Below, piece after piece: positions 1 to 7,400 of a stretch of 19,348 nt of DNA. The position numbers were made by a program, and so were the translations under genes. The notes below the pieces were generated by a model that saw nothing but the letters and a program-made list of their open reading frames with translations, was not told where the DNA came from and searched no databases. Position 1 is the stretch's first letter, and each line of letters begins with the position of its first letter. The stretch spans positions 1-19,348 of the forward strand of contig CALAEY010000120.1 in assembly GCA_937891085.1 (NCBI GenBank). Direction: 5' to 3'. Source of the stretch: an uncultured Prevotellaceae bacterium (lineage in GTDB: Bacteria > Bacteroidota > Bacteroidia > Bacteroidales > Bacteroidaceae).

Positions 1-1400
1 AACCAGGAGATGGTGGCATGTCCTGCCTCATGGATGGCAATAGAGCGTTTCTCCGCCTCCGTCATCACCTTCGTCTTCTTCTCCAGACCGCCGATGATAC
101 GGTCCACGGCATCGAGGAAATCCTGCTTGCCGACAATCTTGCTGCCATGACGGGCTGCTATGAGTGCCGCCTCATTGCACACGTTGGCTATGTCGGCACC
201 TGAGAAACCAGGAGTCTGACGCGAGAGGAAGTCAACGTCGAGGTTCGGATCTACCTTCAACGGCTTCAGGTGGACTCCGAATATAGCCTTGCGCTCGGGC
301 AGGTCGGGCAGGTCAACGTGTATCTGACGGTCGAAACGTCCTGCACGTAGCAATGCCTGATCCAGCACATCCACGCGGTTGGTAGCTGCCAAGATGATGA
401 CACCGCTATTAGAACCGAAGCCGTCCATTTCTGTAAGCAACTGGTTGAGTGTGCTCTCGCGCTCGTCGTTACCACCCATGGCAGCAGCCTTGGCACGGGC
501 TCTACCCACGGCATCAATCTCATCGATGAACACGATACAAGGAGCTTTCTCCTTCGCTTGGCGGAACAAGTCGCGCACACGTGAGGCACCTACGCCTACG
601 AACATTTCCACGAAATCAGAACCTGCGAGGGAGAAGAACGGCACGTCGGCCTCACCAGCTACGGCCTTGGCCAGCAGCGTCTTACCCGTTCCCGGAGGAC
701 CTACAAGTAAGGCACCCTTAGGAATCTTACCACCCAGTTCGGTATATTTCTGTGGCTCCTTAAGGAACTCTACAATCTCCTGTACTTCTTGCTTCGCCTC
801 TGCCAGACCCGCTACGTCCTTGAAGGTCACTTTCACGGAGTTCTCCTTCTCGAAGAGCTGTGCCTTCGACTTGCCCACGCTGAAAATGCCTCCACCTCCG
901 CCTACACCGCTCATGCGGCGCATGATCCAAACGAAGAATATCACCATGGCCAGGAGGGGGAAGAACTGCCAGAAAAGGCTGGATAGGAAGTTCTGGCGCT
1001 TCTGATAGCTCACAGAGCCATCGAAGCGTGCTCCATCCTTCTCTTTCTGGATAAACTCGCCCAGACTCTCTCTGGATGGAGCTTCAGAAGAAATCACGGG
1101 ATGGCGTTTGGCTCGGTCTAAGTCCTCCTTGAAGACGGCAGAGAGATGCTCTTGCTTGATGTAAGCCTCCACCGTATTGTCATCGTAACCCACCACTTTG
1201 CTCACATAGCCTTTCTCTACATAGCTCTGGAACTCATCGTAGGAAACCACCTTGGAGGAACCTCCGCTTTCGCTGGAGAACCAAAGACTGCATATCATGA
1301 CCAAAATGATAAGATACAGCCAGCTCAAGTTGAACTTTGGCATGTTGATCTTATTCTTAGGGTTGTTTCCTTTATTATCTTTGTTATTTTTGATTTCCAT
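1..1400 (-). CDS. ftsH: ATP-dependent zinc metalloprotease FtsH (3' end cut by the window edge)
   Basis: FtsH is a membrane-anchored hexameric AAA+ protease that extracts and degrades damaged or regulatory membrane proteins. I read 466 codons from ATG 1398-1400 with no frame break. A charged, Asn/Lys-rich N-terminus is followed by TM1 (about residues 26-41), an extracytoplasmic FtsH_ext region, TM2 (about 141-160) and a Gly-rich linker (167-171). Walker A GPPGTGKT is at 234-241, Walker B IVFIDEID at about 289-296, and the second region of homology includes LLRAGRFDRQI. The zinc motif HEAGH is at 457-461 (bases 18-32). The rest of the protease domain, with the third zinc ligand, lies outside the window. 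The start is 10 nt after the rsfS stop, so the two genes are probably co-transcribed. The identification is secure; only the C-terminus is unseen. Confidence 0.97.
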   Translation of the reverse strand, partial: MEIKNNKDNKGNNPKNKINMPKFNLSWLYLIILVMICSLWFSSESGGSSKVVSYDEFQSYVEKGYVSKVVGYDDNTVEAYIKQEHLSAVFKEDLDRAKRHPVISSEAPSRESLGEFIQKEKDGARFDGSVSYQKRQNFLSSLFWQFFPLLAMVIFFVWIMRRMSGVGGGGGIFSVGKSKAQLFEKENSVKVTFKDVAGLAEAKQEVQEIVEFLKEPQKYTELGGKIPKGALLVGPPGTGKTLLAKAVAGEADVPFFSLAGSDFVEMFVGVGASRVRDLFRQAKEKAPCIVFIDEIDAVGRARAKAAAMGGNDERESTLNQLLTEMDGFGSNSGVIILAATNRVDVLDQALLRAGRFDRQIHVDLPDLPERKAIFGVHLKPLKVDPNLDVDFLSRQTPGFSGADIANVCNEAALIAARHGSKIVGKQDFLDAVDRIIGGLEKKTKVMTEAEKRSIAIHEAGHATISW

Positions 1401-1410
1401 AATCGTCACT

Positions 1411-1770
1411 TTAGTCTAATTCAGGGACTTGTTCCAACTTCGCGTCTGCCCAGAGGTGCTCCAGATCGTAGAACTCGCGAATCTCTGGCAGGAAGATGTG
1501 TACCAGCACATCGCCATAGTCCATAGCTACCCACTGGGCATTCTGCAGTCCAATGGTGGCAATGGGCTTTTGTCCTGCTCCCTCACGCGCCGTATCCTTC
1601 ACGGAATCAGTGATGGCCATCAGTTGGGTAGGGGAGTTCCCCTGGCAGATGACAAAATAATTGCATATAGTATCCTCAATGTCAGAGAGGTCTGCAATGA
1701 CAATGCGGTAACCTTTCTTTTCTTGTATCCCTTTGATGATTTGTTCAATTAGCTCTTCTGAGTTGTTCAT
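1411..1770 (-). CDS. rsfS: Ribosome silencing factor RsfS (Iojap/YbeB family)
   Basis: RsfS binds ribosomal protein uL14 and blocks joining of the 30S and 50S subunits, lowering translation when nutrients are short (family knowledge). The 119 residues match the usual length of the family (about 105-130). Conserved features are visible: the IADLSDIEDT...NYFVICQG strand-helix core (residues 25-44), W80, the MDYGDVLVHIF segment (83-93) and the closing REFYDLEHLWADA motif (98-110). The start ATG at 1768-1770 is preceded by a plausible -7 element at 1802-1809. It is the first gene of a probable rsfS-ftsH operon. No anomalies were seen. Confidence 0.96.
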   Translation of the reverse strand: MNNSEELIEQIIKGIQEKKGYRIVIADLSDIEDTICNYFVICQGNSPTQLMAITDSVKDTAREGAGQKPIATIGLQNAQWVAMDYGDVLVHIFLPEIREFYDLEHLWADAKLEQVPELD

Positions 1771-1801
1771 TCTTAAATTTATGCGTTAGTAATAATAAGT
1801 G

Positions 1802-1809
1802 CAAAGATA
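1802..1809 (-). promoter_or_regulatory. -7 element of the rsfS-ftsH promoter
   Basis: On the minus strand this reads TATCTTTG, an exact match to the Bacteroidetes -7 consensus TAnnTTTG, followed by C. It lies about 32 nt upstream of the rsfS ATG. A clear TTTG -33 element is not visible at the expected distance. The A-rich tract on this strand (complement of the T-runs at about 1852-1870) could act as an UP-like element. Confidence 0.6.
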
Positions 1810-1923
1810 CATTATTATTCGCTTTCTGCACGTTCATTTGTCGAAAAGTGTTTCTTTTTTTGTTTTTTTTAGGTAATGGAAAGGGCAGGGAAAAGATTTT
1901 TTGAAAAATTATTGTCCAAAAAG

Positions 1924-1953
1924 TTTGCATTTAGAGTTTTCTTCGTATCTTTG
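1924..1953 (+). promoter_or_regulatory. Promoter of the tRNA-Gln gene
   Basis: TTTG at 1924-1927, an 18-bp spacer, and TATCTTTG at 1946-1953 match the Bacteroidetes -33/-7 promoter. Transcription would start around 1960, about 10 nt before the mature tRNA 5' end. It is divergent from the rsfS promoter, with about 115 bp between the two -33 regions. Confidence 0.8.
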
Positions 1954-1970
1954 CAACCGCAAAACGGAAT

Positions 1971-2041
1971 TGGAGTATGGTGTAATGGTAACACTACAGA
2001 TTCTGGTCCTGTCATTCCAGGTTCGAATCCTGGTACTCCAA
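1971..2041 (+). tRNA. tRNA-Gln, anticodon CTG
   Basis: A full cloverleaf can be drawn. The acceptor stem TGGAGTA (1971-1977) pairs with TACTCCA (2034-2040), with discriminator A2041. The D stem GTGT/ACAC is at 1980-1983/1991-1994. The anticodon arm has stems 1996-2000 and 2008-2012 with loop TTCTGGT, so the anticodon CTG is at 2003-2005. The variable loop is CATT, and the T arm is CCAGG-TTCGAAT-CCTGG (2017-2033). The U1-A72 start of the acceptor is typical of glutamine tRNAs. CCA is not encoded. The last pair of the anticodon stem (A2000 with C2008, positions 31-39) is a mismatch. Confidence 0.95.
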
Positions 2042-2049
2042 CTCAAGAA

Positions 2050-2073
2050 CCTCGACTTAGGTCGGGGCTTTTT
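2050..2073 (+). terminator. Rho-independent terminator of tRNA-Gln
   Basis: The stem CCTCGAC (2050-2056) and GTCGGGG (2061-2067) has one G-T pair and a TTAG loop. It is followed by C and a run of five T. It starts 9 nt after the mature tRNA end, which fits a single-gene tRNA transcript. Confidence 0.85.
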
Positions 2074-2117
2074 CGTTCTATACAGGGCACCCTGAAACGC
2101 CATGGATAGCCATCCAG

Positions 2118-2155
2118 AAAAAAGGGGATGATGTCAGAAATATAGCATCATCCCC
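2118..2155 (-). terminator. Rho-independent terminator of the DUF349 gene
   Basis: A perfect 10-bp inverted repeat, GGGGATGATG (2124-2133) and CATCATCCCC (2146-2155), encloses a 12-nt loop. On the minus strand it is followed by a run of T (complement of 2118-2123). It lies 33 nt past the stop codon at 2188 and faces the tRNA-Gln terminator in a convergent arrangement. Confidence 0.88.
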
Positions 2156-2187
2156 TGCAATCATTATGTTTAAAAGATTAAAAGTTG

Positions 2188-3996
2188 TTATTCTTCACCC
2201 TTCTCTTGGATAGCCTTATCCAGTTCCTTGATTTTCTCTTCGGATTGCTTGATATCTTCCTGCAACTTCTCTACCTTCTTGTTGAGCTCATCCAGGAGGC
2301 TGTTCCCCTTCTTTGAAGACGCGGTAAGGAAACCGAGGTTGTTCTGGTAGGTAATCAGCTCACTCTTCAGAGCCTCATAGTTGCGCACCAACTTCTCACG
2401 CTCTTTGTAGATGGTCTGTGCACCCTTCTCCTGAATGTCTTTCACTGCAGCCTTAAAGTTGCTGAACTTACGGCTGGCAGCACTCATGTTGAACTGCTTG
2501 AAGGCACTGTCTACCAACTCATGGTACTGCTTGTAGATCTTGTCCTTCTCCTTGAATGGCACGTGTCCAGTCTCATTCCACTCCTTCATCAGGTCGCGCA
2601 CCTTCTGAGCAGCATCTGAGTCCTCTGCTTGCTCATGGAGTTCCTTCAGCTGTGCAATGATGCCCTTCTTCTTGTCCAGGTTCACCTGCTCAGTGCTGCG
2701 CTGTGAAGAGGTGGCCTTACCCTTCTGTTCGAAGAAATGGTCGCAGGCACCTATAAACTTCTTCCAGATAGCGTCTGAATATTTTCTTGCCACAGGACCG
2801 ATTTCCTTCCACTGCTTCTGCAACTTCACGAACTCATCTGTAGCAGCCTTCCAGTCGGTGCTATCCTTCAGAGCCTCTGCCCTTTCGATGAGCGAACGTT
2901 TCTTCTCCAAGTTCTGCGCCATTTCATCTTTCGTCTGCTTGAAGAACTCAGCCTTCTTCTGGAAGAATTCGTCGCAGGCTTTGCGGAAGCGCTCGAAGAT
3001 CTTGGTGTTCTGCTTCTGAGGAGCAAAGCCGATGGTCTTCCACTTATTTTGTAAAGCGATGATTTCCTTCGTCTTATTGTCCCAATCAACAAAGCTCTTC
3101 AGTTCGCTATAGTCGGTGCCCTCTACGATCTCGCAGATGACGGTCTTCTGGTCTAAGTTCTGGCGCTCCTGCTCCTTCAGTTGCTCGAAGTGCTTCTGAT
3201 GTCTGCGGTTTACAATGGTTGACGCATTCTTGAAGCGCTGCCAAATCTCTTCACGCAGCTCCTTGGCTACAGGACCCGTCTCACGGAACTCCTGATGCAG
3301 CTTTTGCAACTGGTGGAAGGCAGATACCACATCTTCCTCCTCCGTCAGGCGCTCAGCAGCCTCGCACAGATGCAGCTTGATGGCTTGGTTCTTCTTGAAG
3401 TCGTACTCACGGAACTCGTTGTTCAGCTTCAGAAGGTCATAGAACTTCTCCACATTGAGCTGATAGCTCTTCCACAGCTCATTGGCCTTACCCTGCGGAA
3501 TCAGCGTGACCTCATTCCACTGCTGCTGCAGACGCTTGAACTCAGCATAGTTCTTGTTGGGATCTTCTGGAGACTCAATCAGGTCCTTCAGCTCCTCAAT
3601 GATAGAGAGCTTCACCTGCAGATTCATCTCCTTCTGTTTCTCCAGCTCTGCATTGCTCTGGTTGCGTTTTTCCTTGATGGCAGACATGAGTTGCTTGAAC
3701 TCCTCCTCCAAAGGATCGGGAGTGGGGAGGAAGTCGGCCTCTGCGCCACCATTCGCGATGAACTGCTGCTTGGCTTCCTCAGCCTCAGAAACATGGATTT
3801 TGTAGAATGCCTGTTTCAGACCATCAATTTCTACTCTTGACGCGCTTTCCACGTCGTTTTCAATCTCTTTCAGCCTGTTCAAGATTTCTTCCTTTGTCAG
3901 ACGCTTGGCAGGTTCTGCAACAGCTTCTGGCATTTGGCTTTCTACAGGTGCATCCACTGGTTGTTCTGGGATGTTGTTTTTCTCAATGTCCGTCAT
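2188..3996 (-). CDS. DUF349 repeat protein, 602 aa, function unknown
   Basis: This is a very charged, helical, probably cytoplasmic protein with no signal peptide or membrane segment. Five DUF349-like units can be recognised by a recurring aromatic residue followed by a short turn and often P: WNEVTLIP (from 160), FRETGPV (237), WKTIGFAP (319), WKEIGPV (396) and WNETGHVP (473). The spacing is very regular at 77, 82, 77 and 77 residues. Each unit continues with a basic segment such as IWQRF or IWKKF. The N-terminal 60 residues are acidic and probably disordered; residues about 560-602 look like a coiled coil. The family is widespread in Bacteroidetes and Actinobacteria without an established function. 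The gene probably has its own transcript, given 143 nt of spacer upstream and a strong terminator downstream. It is unrelated in sequence to the mgtE gene behind it. Confidence 0.9.
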   Translation of the reverse strand: MTDIEKNNIPEQPVDAPVESQMPEAVAEPAKRLTKEEILNRLKEIENDVESASRVEIDGLKQAFYKIHVSEAEEAKQQFIANGGAEADFLPTPDPLEEEFKQLMSAIKEKRNQSNAELEKQKEMNLQVKLSIIEELKDLIESPEDPNKNYAEFKRLQQQWNEVTLIPQGKANELWKSYQLNVEKFYDLLKLNNEFREYDFKKNQAIKLHLCEAAERLTEEEDVVSAFHQLQKLHQEFRETGPVAKELREEIWQRFKNASTIVNRRHQKHFEQLKEQERQNLDQKTVICEIVEGTDYSELKSFVDWDNKTKEIIALQNKWKTIGFAPQKQNTKIFERFRKACDEFFQKKAEFFKQTKDEMAQNLEKKRSLIERAEALKDSTDWKAATDEFVKLQKQWKEIGPVARKYSDAIWKKFIGACDHFFEQKGKATSSQRSTEQVNLDKKKGIIAQLKELHEQAEDSDAAQKVRDLMKEWNETGHVPFKEKDKIYKQYHELVDSAFKQFNMSAASRKFSNFKAAVKDIQEKGAQTIYKEREKLVRNYEALKSELITYQNNLGFLTASSKKGNSLLDELNKKVEKLQEDIKQSEEKIKELDKAIQEKGEE

Positions 3997-4052
3997 CTCT
4001 TTATGATTTTGTTTTTTTAACGGTTATATGTGCTTTCTTGCACAATCTGCCA

Positions 4053-4060
4053 CAAATTAA
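4053..4060 (-). promoter_or_regulatory. Possible -7 element of the DUF349 gene
   Basis: The minus strand reads TTAATTTG, 7 of 8 against TAnnTTTG, placed about 57 nt upstream of the start codon. The -33 region is only weakly matched (TATG). This 143-nt spacer (3997-4139) is AT-rich and has no strong hairpin for terminating mgtE, so read-through from mgtE is also possible. Confidence 0.35.
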
Positions 4061-4139
4061 AGGAATAAAAAGCTTATTTCATACTTTTTTGTCATTTTTT
4101 TTTGAAGGAGTTCCCATTTTTATGCCGTAAAGCAGTTTT

Positions 4140-5501
4140 CTACGTCAATAAAACAGTTACTCCCATGTAAATCAGCATGCCTATGATGTCGTTGGTGATG
4201 GCAATGAAAGGGCCAGTAGCTATTGCGGGGTCTATCTTGAGCTTCTCAAGTATCATGGGCACGATAGAGCCGAAGAGTGAGGCAAACATCACTACACAGA
4301 ACAAACTGATGGATACGGCATAGGTGACGGTGGAAGAGCCGCCATGCACGAAGAAGTTGTAGATATACACCAGCAGGGAAATGATGGTAGCATTCAGCAG
4401 TGCCACCGTGGTTTCCTTGGCCACTTGCTTCCAGATGTCAGCAGGATCCAACGAGTTATTGGCAAGACCTTGCACTACGATGGCAGACGACTGTGTACCC
4501 ACGTTACCTCCTGTGCCGCCTATCAAGGGGATGAAGAGCGCCATTTCAGGATGAGCGGCAAAGGTCTCGTCGAAATTACCCAAGATCAGAGAGTTCCCTA
4601 TACCGCCTATCATGCCGATGAGCAGCCAAGGCAGACGTGCCCTGGTTTGTCGAATTACACTGTCGTCTGTCTCAATGTCTTGCGAGATACCTGAAGCCAA
4701 CTGGTAGTCACGTTCCTGATGCTCACGCACTAAGTCCATCACATCGTCTACGGTGATTTGTCCCACCAATCTGCCGATGCTGTCTATCACGGGCACTGCC
4801 ACCAAGTCGTATTTCTCAATCACTTGTGCCACATCGTCCAATGGGTCGTCAGCATGTACGCAGATAGGTTCCTTCTGCATTACATACTTCACCTTGGAGA
4901 CAGAAGGGGAGGTGATCATCTTCTTCAGGGGGAACACACCTTGCAGACGCTCGTCGTCATCTACCACATATACATAGTAGATCTCGTCCATGCTCTCCGC
5001 TTGCTGGCGCATCTCACGCAGGCACTCAGGCATACTCCAGTTCTCATTCACTGTCACCATTTCTGTCTGCATGATACCACCTGCCGTATCCTCGTCGTAT
5101 TTCAGCAAGTCCACGATGTCACCCGCTTGATCTAAATCCTCCAAGTGCGAGAGCACCTCTTCCTGCTTATCCTCGTCAAGGTCGCGGATCATGTCTACGG
5201 CATCATCTGTATCCATGTAGTCCACAAAGCGCTTCGCGATGGTCTCTGAAGGCATCTCTTCAAGGAAGTCCTTACGCACATCCTCGTCCATCTCAGAGAG
5301 CACGTCTGCAGCCGTCTCGTTGTCGAGTTGTCGGTAAACGAAGACCGCCTCTTCCCTTTCCAGTTCGTTGCAGATCTCTGCAATGTCGGCAGGATGAAGG
5401 TCGGCAAGTAGGGCTCTCAGCGTTTCTTCATCATTCTTGTCTATGAGGAGCTTCACTTTGTCGATGTATTCCTCAATGTTCTTGTAATCCTCGTTTTCCA
5501 T
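4140..5501 (-). CDS. mgtE: Magnesium transporter MgtE
   Basis: MgtE is a homodimeric Mg2+ channel of the inner membrane whose cytoplasmic domains close the pore when Mg2+ is plentiful. The 453 residues show the full family layout: an acidic MgtE_N helical domain (about 15-135), two CBS domains (about 140-265) rich in Asp/Glu for Mg2+ sensing, a connecting helix (about 280-290) and a five-helix pore domain (about 291-453). Family-specific pore motifs are present: GGTGGNVGTQSS at 328-339, and DPAIATGPFIAITND at 424-438. D438 corresponds to the pore aspartate that binds Mg2+ in characterised members. The ATG at 5499-5501 is 2 nt after the rsmA stop, so translation is likely coupled. No Mg2+ riboswitch-like leader is possible in this arrangement. 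Confidence 0.96.
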   Translation of the reverse strand: MENEDYKNIEEYIDKVKLLIDKNDEETLRALLADLHPADIAEICNELEREEAVFVYRQLDNETAADVLSEMDEDVRKDFLEEMPSETIAKRFVDYMDTDDAVDMIRDLDEDKQEEVLSHLEDLDQAGDIVDLLKYDEDTAGGIMQTEMVTVNENWSMPECLREMRQQAESMDEIYYVYVVDDDERLQGVFPLKKMITSPSVSKVKYVMQKEPICVHADDPLDDVAQVIEKYDLVAVPVIDSIGRLVGQITVDDVMDLVREHQERDYQLASGISQDIETDDSVIRQTRARLPWLLIGMIGGIGNSLILGNFDETFAAHPEMALFIPLIGGTGGNVGTQSSAIVVQGLANNSLDPADIWKQVAKETTVALLNATIISLLVYIYNFFVHGGSSTVTYAVSISLFCVVMFASLFGSIVPMILEKLKIDPAIATGPFIAITNDIIGMLIYMGVTVLLT

Positions 5502-5503
5502 AC

Positions 5504-6289
5504 TTACAACTGCGTTGCGACCAAGTTGGTCAGTTCTACAAAGTCCTGAACGCTCAGTTGTTCAGGGCGTTTATTGAAAAGGGGCATCTCCGTGAGTTCG
5601 CAACTCTCTCCAAGCAGAGGCTTGATGCTGTTTCTCAGCGTCTTACGTCGTTGGTTGAAGGTCGTCTTTACCACCTGCTTGAAAAGCTGTTCATCACATC
5701 CTAAGTCTGTGCTCTCGTTTCGCGTCATGCGTATCACGGCACTCTTCACCTTTGGCGGAGGGTTGAAGACGTTCTCATTCACCGTGAAGAGGTATTCCAC
5801 TGAGTACCAAGCCTGTATCAGCACACTCAGTATGCCGAAGGCCTTCGTTCCAGGCTTAGCAGCGATGCGCTCTGCCACTTCTTTCTGTATCATGCCCGTG
5901 CAGCAGGGAATCAACTCCTTGTTATCCAGCATCTTGAAGAAGATCTGACTGGAGATATTATACGGGTAGTTGCCCGTCAGCACGAAAGGTTTTCCGTCAA
6001 ACAGCCGCTGAAGGTCCATGCGCAGGAAGTCCTCCTCGATGATGTCCTCATCCAGTTCTGGAAAATGCTCATGCAGGTAGGCGATAGACTCAAAGTCCAC
6101 CTCCACCACCTTCAGCTCCCGAGGTTTCTGGTTCAGAAACTGCGTCAGCACACCCATGCCAGGCCCCACTTCCAAGACGGGAATGGCAGGACAGGCATCC
6201 ACGGTATCTGCGATGCGCTTGGCGATGTCCAGGTCCTTCAGGAAGTGCTGGCCTAAGAACTTTTTAGGTTTAACTGTCTTATGATACAT
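5504..6289 (-). CDS. rsmA: 16S rRNA (adenine1518-N6/adenine1519-N6) dimethyltransferase RsmA/KsgA
   Basis: RsmA dimethylates two adjacent adenosines in the 3' hairpin of 16S rRNA late in 30S assembly, using S-adenosylmethionine. Its loss classically gives kasugamycin resistance. The 261 residues fit the family. Visible motifs are KKFLGQHFL at 9-17 (motif X), VLEVGPGMG at 38-46 (SAM-binding motif I) and the catalytic motif IV GNYPYNISS at 106-114, where most homologues have NLPY. The C-terminal part carries the usual FNPPPKVKSAV and FNQRRKTLRN segments. It is the first gene of an rsmA-mgtE unit; ATG 6287-6289 is the best start because it directly precedes the conserved N-terminus. Confidence 0.97.
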   Translation of the reverse strand: MYHKTVKPKKFLGQHFLKDLDIAKRIADTVDACPAIPVLEVGPGMGVLTQFLNQKPRELKVVEVDFESIAYLHEHFPELDEDIIEEDFLRMDLQRLFDGKPFVLTGNYPYNISSQIFFKMLDNKELIPCCTGMIQKEVAERIAAKPGTKAFGILSVLIQAWYSVEYLFTVNENVFNPPPKVKSAVIRMTRNESTDLGCDEQLFKQVVKTTFNQRRKTLRNSIKPLLGESCELTEMPLFNKRPEQLSVQDFVELTNLVATQL

Positions 6290-6310
6290 TTCTTATAATT
6301 TGCTAATAAA

Positions 6311-6342
6311 TTTGGCATTCCGCTTTACATGGCGTATCTTTG
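6311..6342 (+). promoter_or_regulatory. Promoter of the UPF0104 membrane protein gene
   Basis: TTTG at 6311-6314, a 20-bp spacer and an exact TATCTTTG at 6335-6342 fit the Bacteroidetes promoter. Transcription would begin around 6349, leaving a leader of roughly 60 nt before the ATG at 6408. Confidence 0.75.
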
Positions 6343-6349
6343 CAACCTG

Positions 6350-6357
6350 CAAAAATA
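6350..6357 (-). promoter_or_regulatory. -7 element of the rsmA-mgtE promoter
   Basis: The minus strand reads TATTTTTG, an exact fit to TAnnTTTG, about 60 nt upstream of the rsmA start. The -33 element is not clear. It shares the dyad TTTGCA-ACC-TGCAAA (6339-6353) with the opposite promoter, so the two polymerase footprints would overlap. Confidence 0.5.
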
Positions 6358-6407
6358 ATAAATTTTGCTGAATTACTATTGTTCTGAACGAGAAATTAAC
6401 TAAAACG

Positions 6408-7391
6408 ATGATGCTGATACTCAAAAAGGCCTTCCATTATCTGCTCCCATTGTTGTTGGGTGCCTTTGTCTTGTATTGGGTTTATCGCGACTTTGATTTC
6501 TCTCAGGCTTGGCATTCCATGCTCCATGAGATGGATTGGGGATGGATGCTTTTCTCTTTGGTTTTCGGTATCTTGGCTCCGCTTTTCAGGGGCTTGCGCT
6601 GGAAACAACTGCTTGATCCCTTGGTGCCTGGCGTGCGTGCTTCCGATTGCATAGATTCCATCTACCTCACTTATGCCACCAATCTGATAGTGCCTCGTGC
6701 TGGAGAGATCACTCGTTGTGGCCTCTTGGCAAAATATGATGACGTGCCCTTTGCGAAGTCGGTAGGAACGGTAGTTACGGAGCGACTGATCGATGTGCTC
6801 ACCATGCTGGTGTTTTCTGCCTTGGTGTTCTTGCTGCAGATGCCTGTCTTTCTGGACTTCTTCCGCACCACAGGCACCAAGATGCAAAGCATTGAGCATC
6901 TGCTTACTTCGCCTTGGACCTATGTGACGCTTTTCTGCATCCTTGGTGTGCTCATCTTGCTGCATGTGCTCCTTCGTAGGCTTACTATATATAATAAGGT
7001 GAAAGGTATTGTCTCCCAAATGCGCGACGGCCTCCTTTCTGTGCAAGGCGTAAGGAATAAGCCTCTCTTCTGGCTCTATACTGTGCTCATCTGGCTTAGC
7101 TACTTCCTGCACTTCTATGTGGCTTTCCGCTGCTTTGGCTTTTCAGAAAATCTTGGCGTGATGGCTGCTCTGGTGATGTTCGTTGCAGGAACCTTCGCTG
7201 TCATTGTCCCTACGCCCAATGGTGCAGGCCCTTGGCATTTTGCCGTCATCACCATGATGATGCTCTATGGCGTCAGTGCCCACGATGCCAGTACCTTCGC
7301 CCTGTTGGTGCATGGCATTCAGACCTTGCTCGTCGTGCTGCTGGGCATTTATGGCTGGCTAAGTTTCAATGTGAGGAAGTCCGTTCATTAG
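6408..7391 (+). CDS. Lysylphosphatidylglycerol synthase TM region / UPF0104 family membrane protein
   Basis: This is an inner-membrane protein of 327 residues with about seven to eight hydrophobic segments (about 10-26, 44-60, 82-95, 118-148, 170-190, 220-242, 250-268 and 298-320). Family motifs are RGLRW (61-65), PRAGEITR (96-103), ERLIDV (125-130) and the glycine-rich PTPNGAGPWHF (268-278). These match the flippase-like integral domain of MprF and the stand-alone UPF0104 proteins. The cytoplasmic aminoacyltransferase domain of true MprF is absent, so a lipid-translocating or glycolipid-related role is more likely than lysyl transfer. The substrate is unknown. ATG 6408 is followed by a second ATG at 6411; either could be used. 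It stands alone with its own promoter, divergent from rsmA. Confidence 0.88.
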   Translation: MMLILKKAFHYLLPLLLGAFVLYWVYRDFDFSQAWHSMLHEMDWGWMLFSLVFGILAPLFRGLRWKQLLDPLVPGVRASDCIDSIYLTYATNLIVPRAGEITRCGLLAKYDDVPFAKSVGTVVTERLIDVLTMLVFSALVFLLQMPVFLDFFRTTGTKMQSIEHLLTSPWTYVTLFCILGVLILLHVLLRRLTIYNKVKGIVSQMRDGLLSVQGVRNKPLFWLYTVLIWLSYFLHFYVAFRCFGFSENLGVMAALVMFVAGTFAVIVPTPNGAGPWHFAVITMMMLYGVSAHDASTFALLVHGIQTLLVVLLGIYGWLSFNVRKSVH

Positions 7392-7400
7392 TTTCACGAC

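Noticed and set aside
379..1005. A 208-codon plus-strand frame opposite ftsH
   Set aside because: The minus strand reads as FtsH with all expected motifs in one unbroken frame; the plus frame is its Ser/Thr/Pro-rich shadow.
1876..2109. Small frames in both directions across the tRNA-Gln locus
   Set aside because: They run through the tRNA, its promoter and its terminator and would make no sense as proteins.
4021..4139. Terminator of mgtE
   Set aside because: T-rich stretches exist on the minus strand, but no GC-rich stem precedes them.
6396..7112. A 238-codon minus-strand frame opposite the UPF0104 gene
   Set aside because: The plus strand encodes a protein with clear family motifs and membrane segments and has its own promoter. 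The antisense frame is rich in His/Gln/Lys as expected from reverse-reading hydrophobic codons and matches nothing I recognise.
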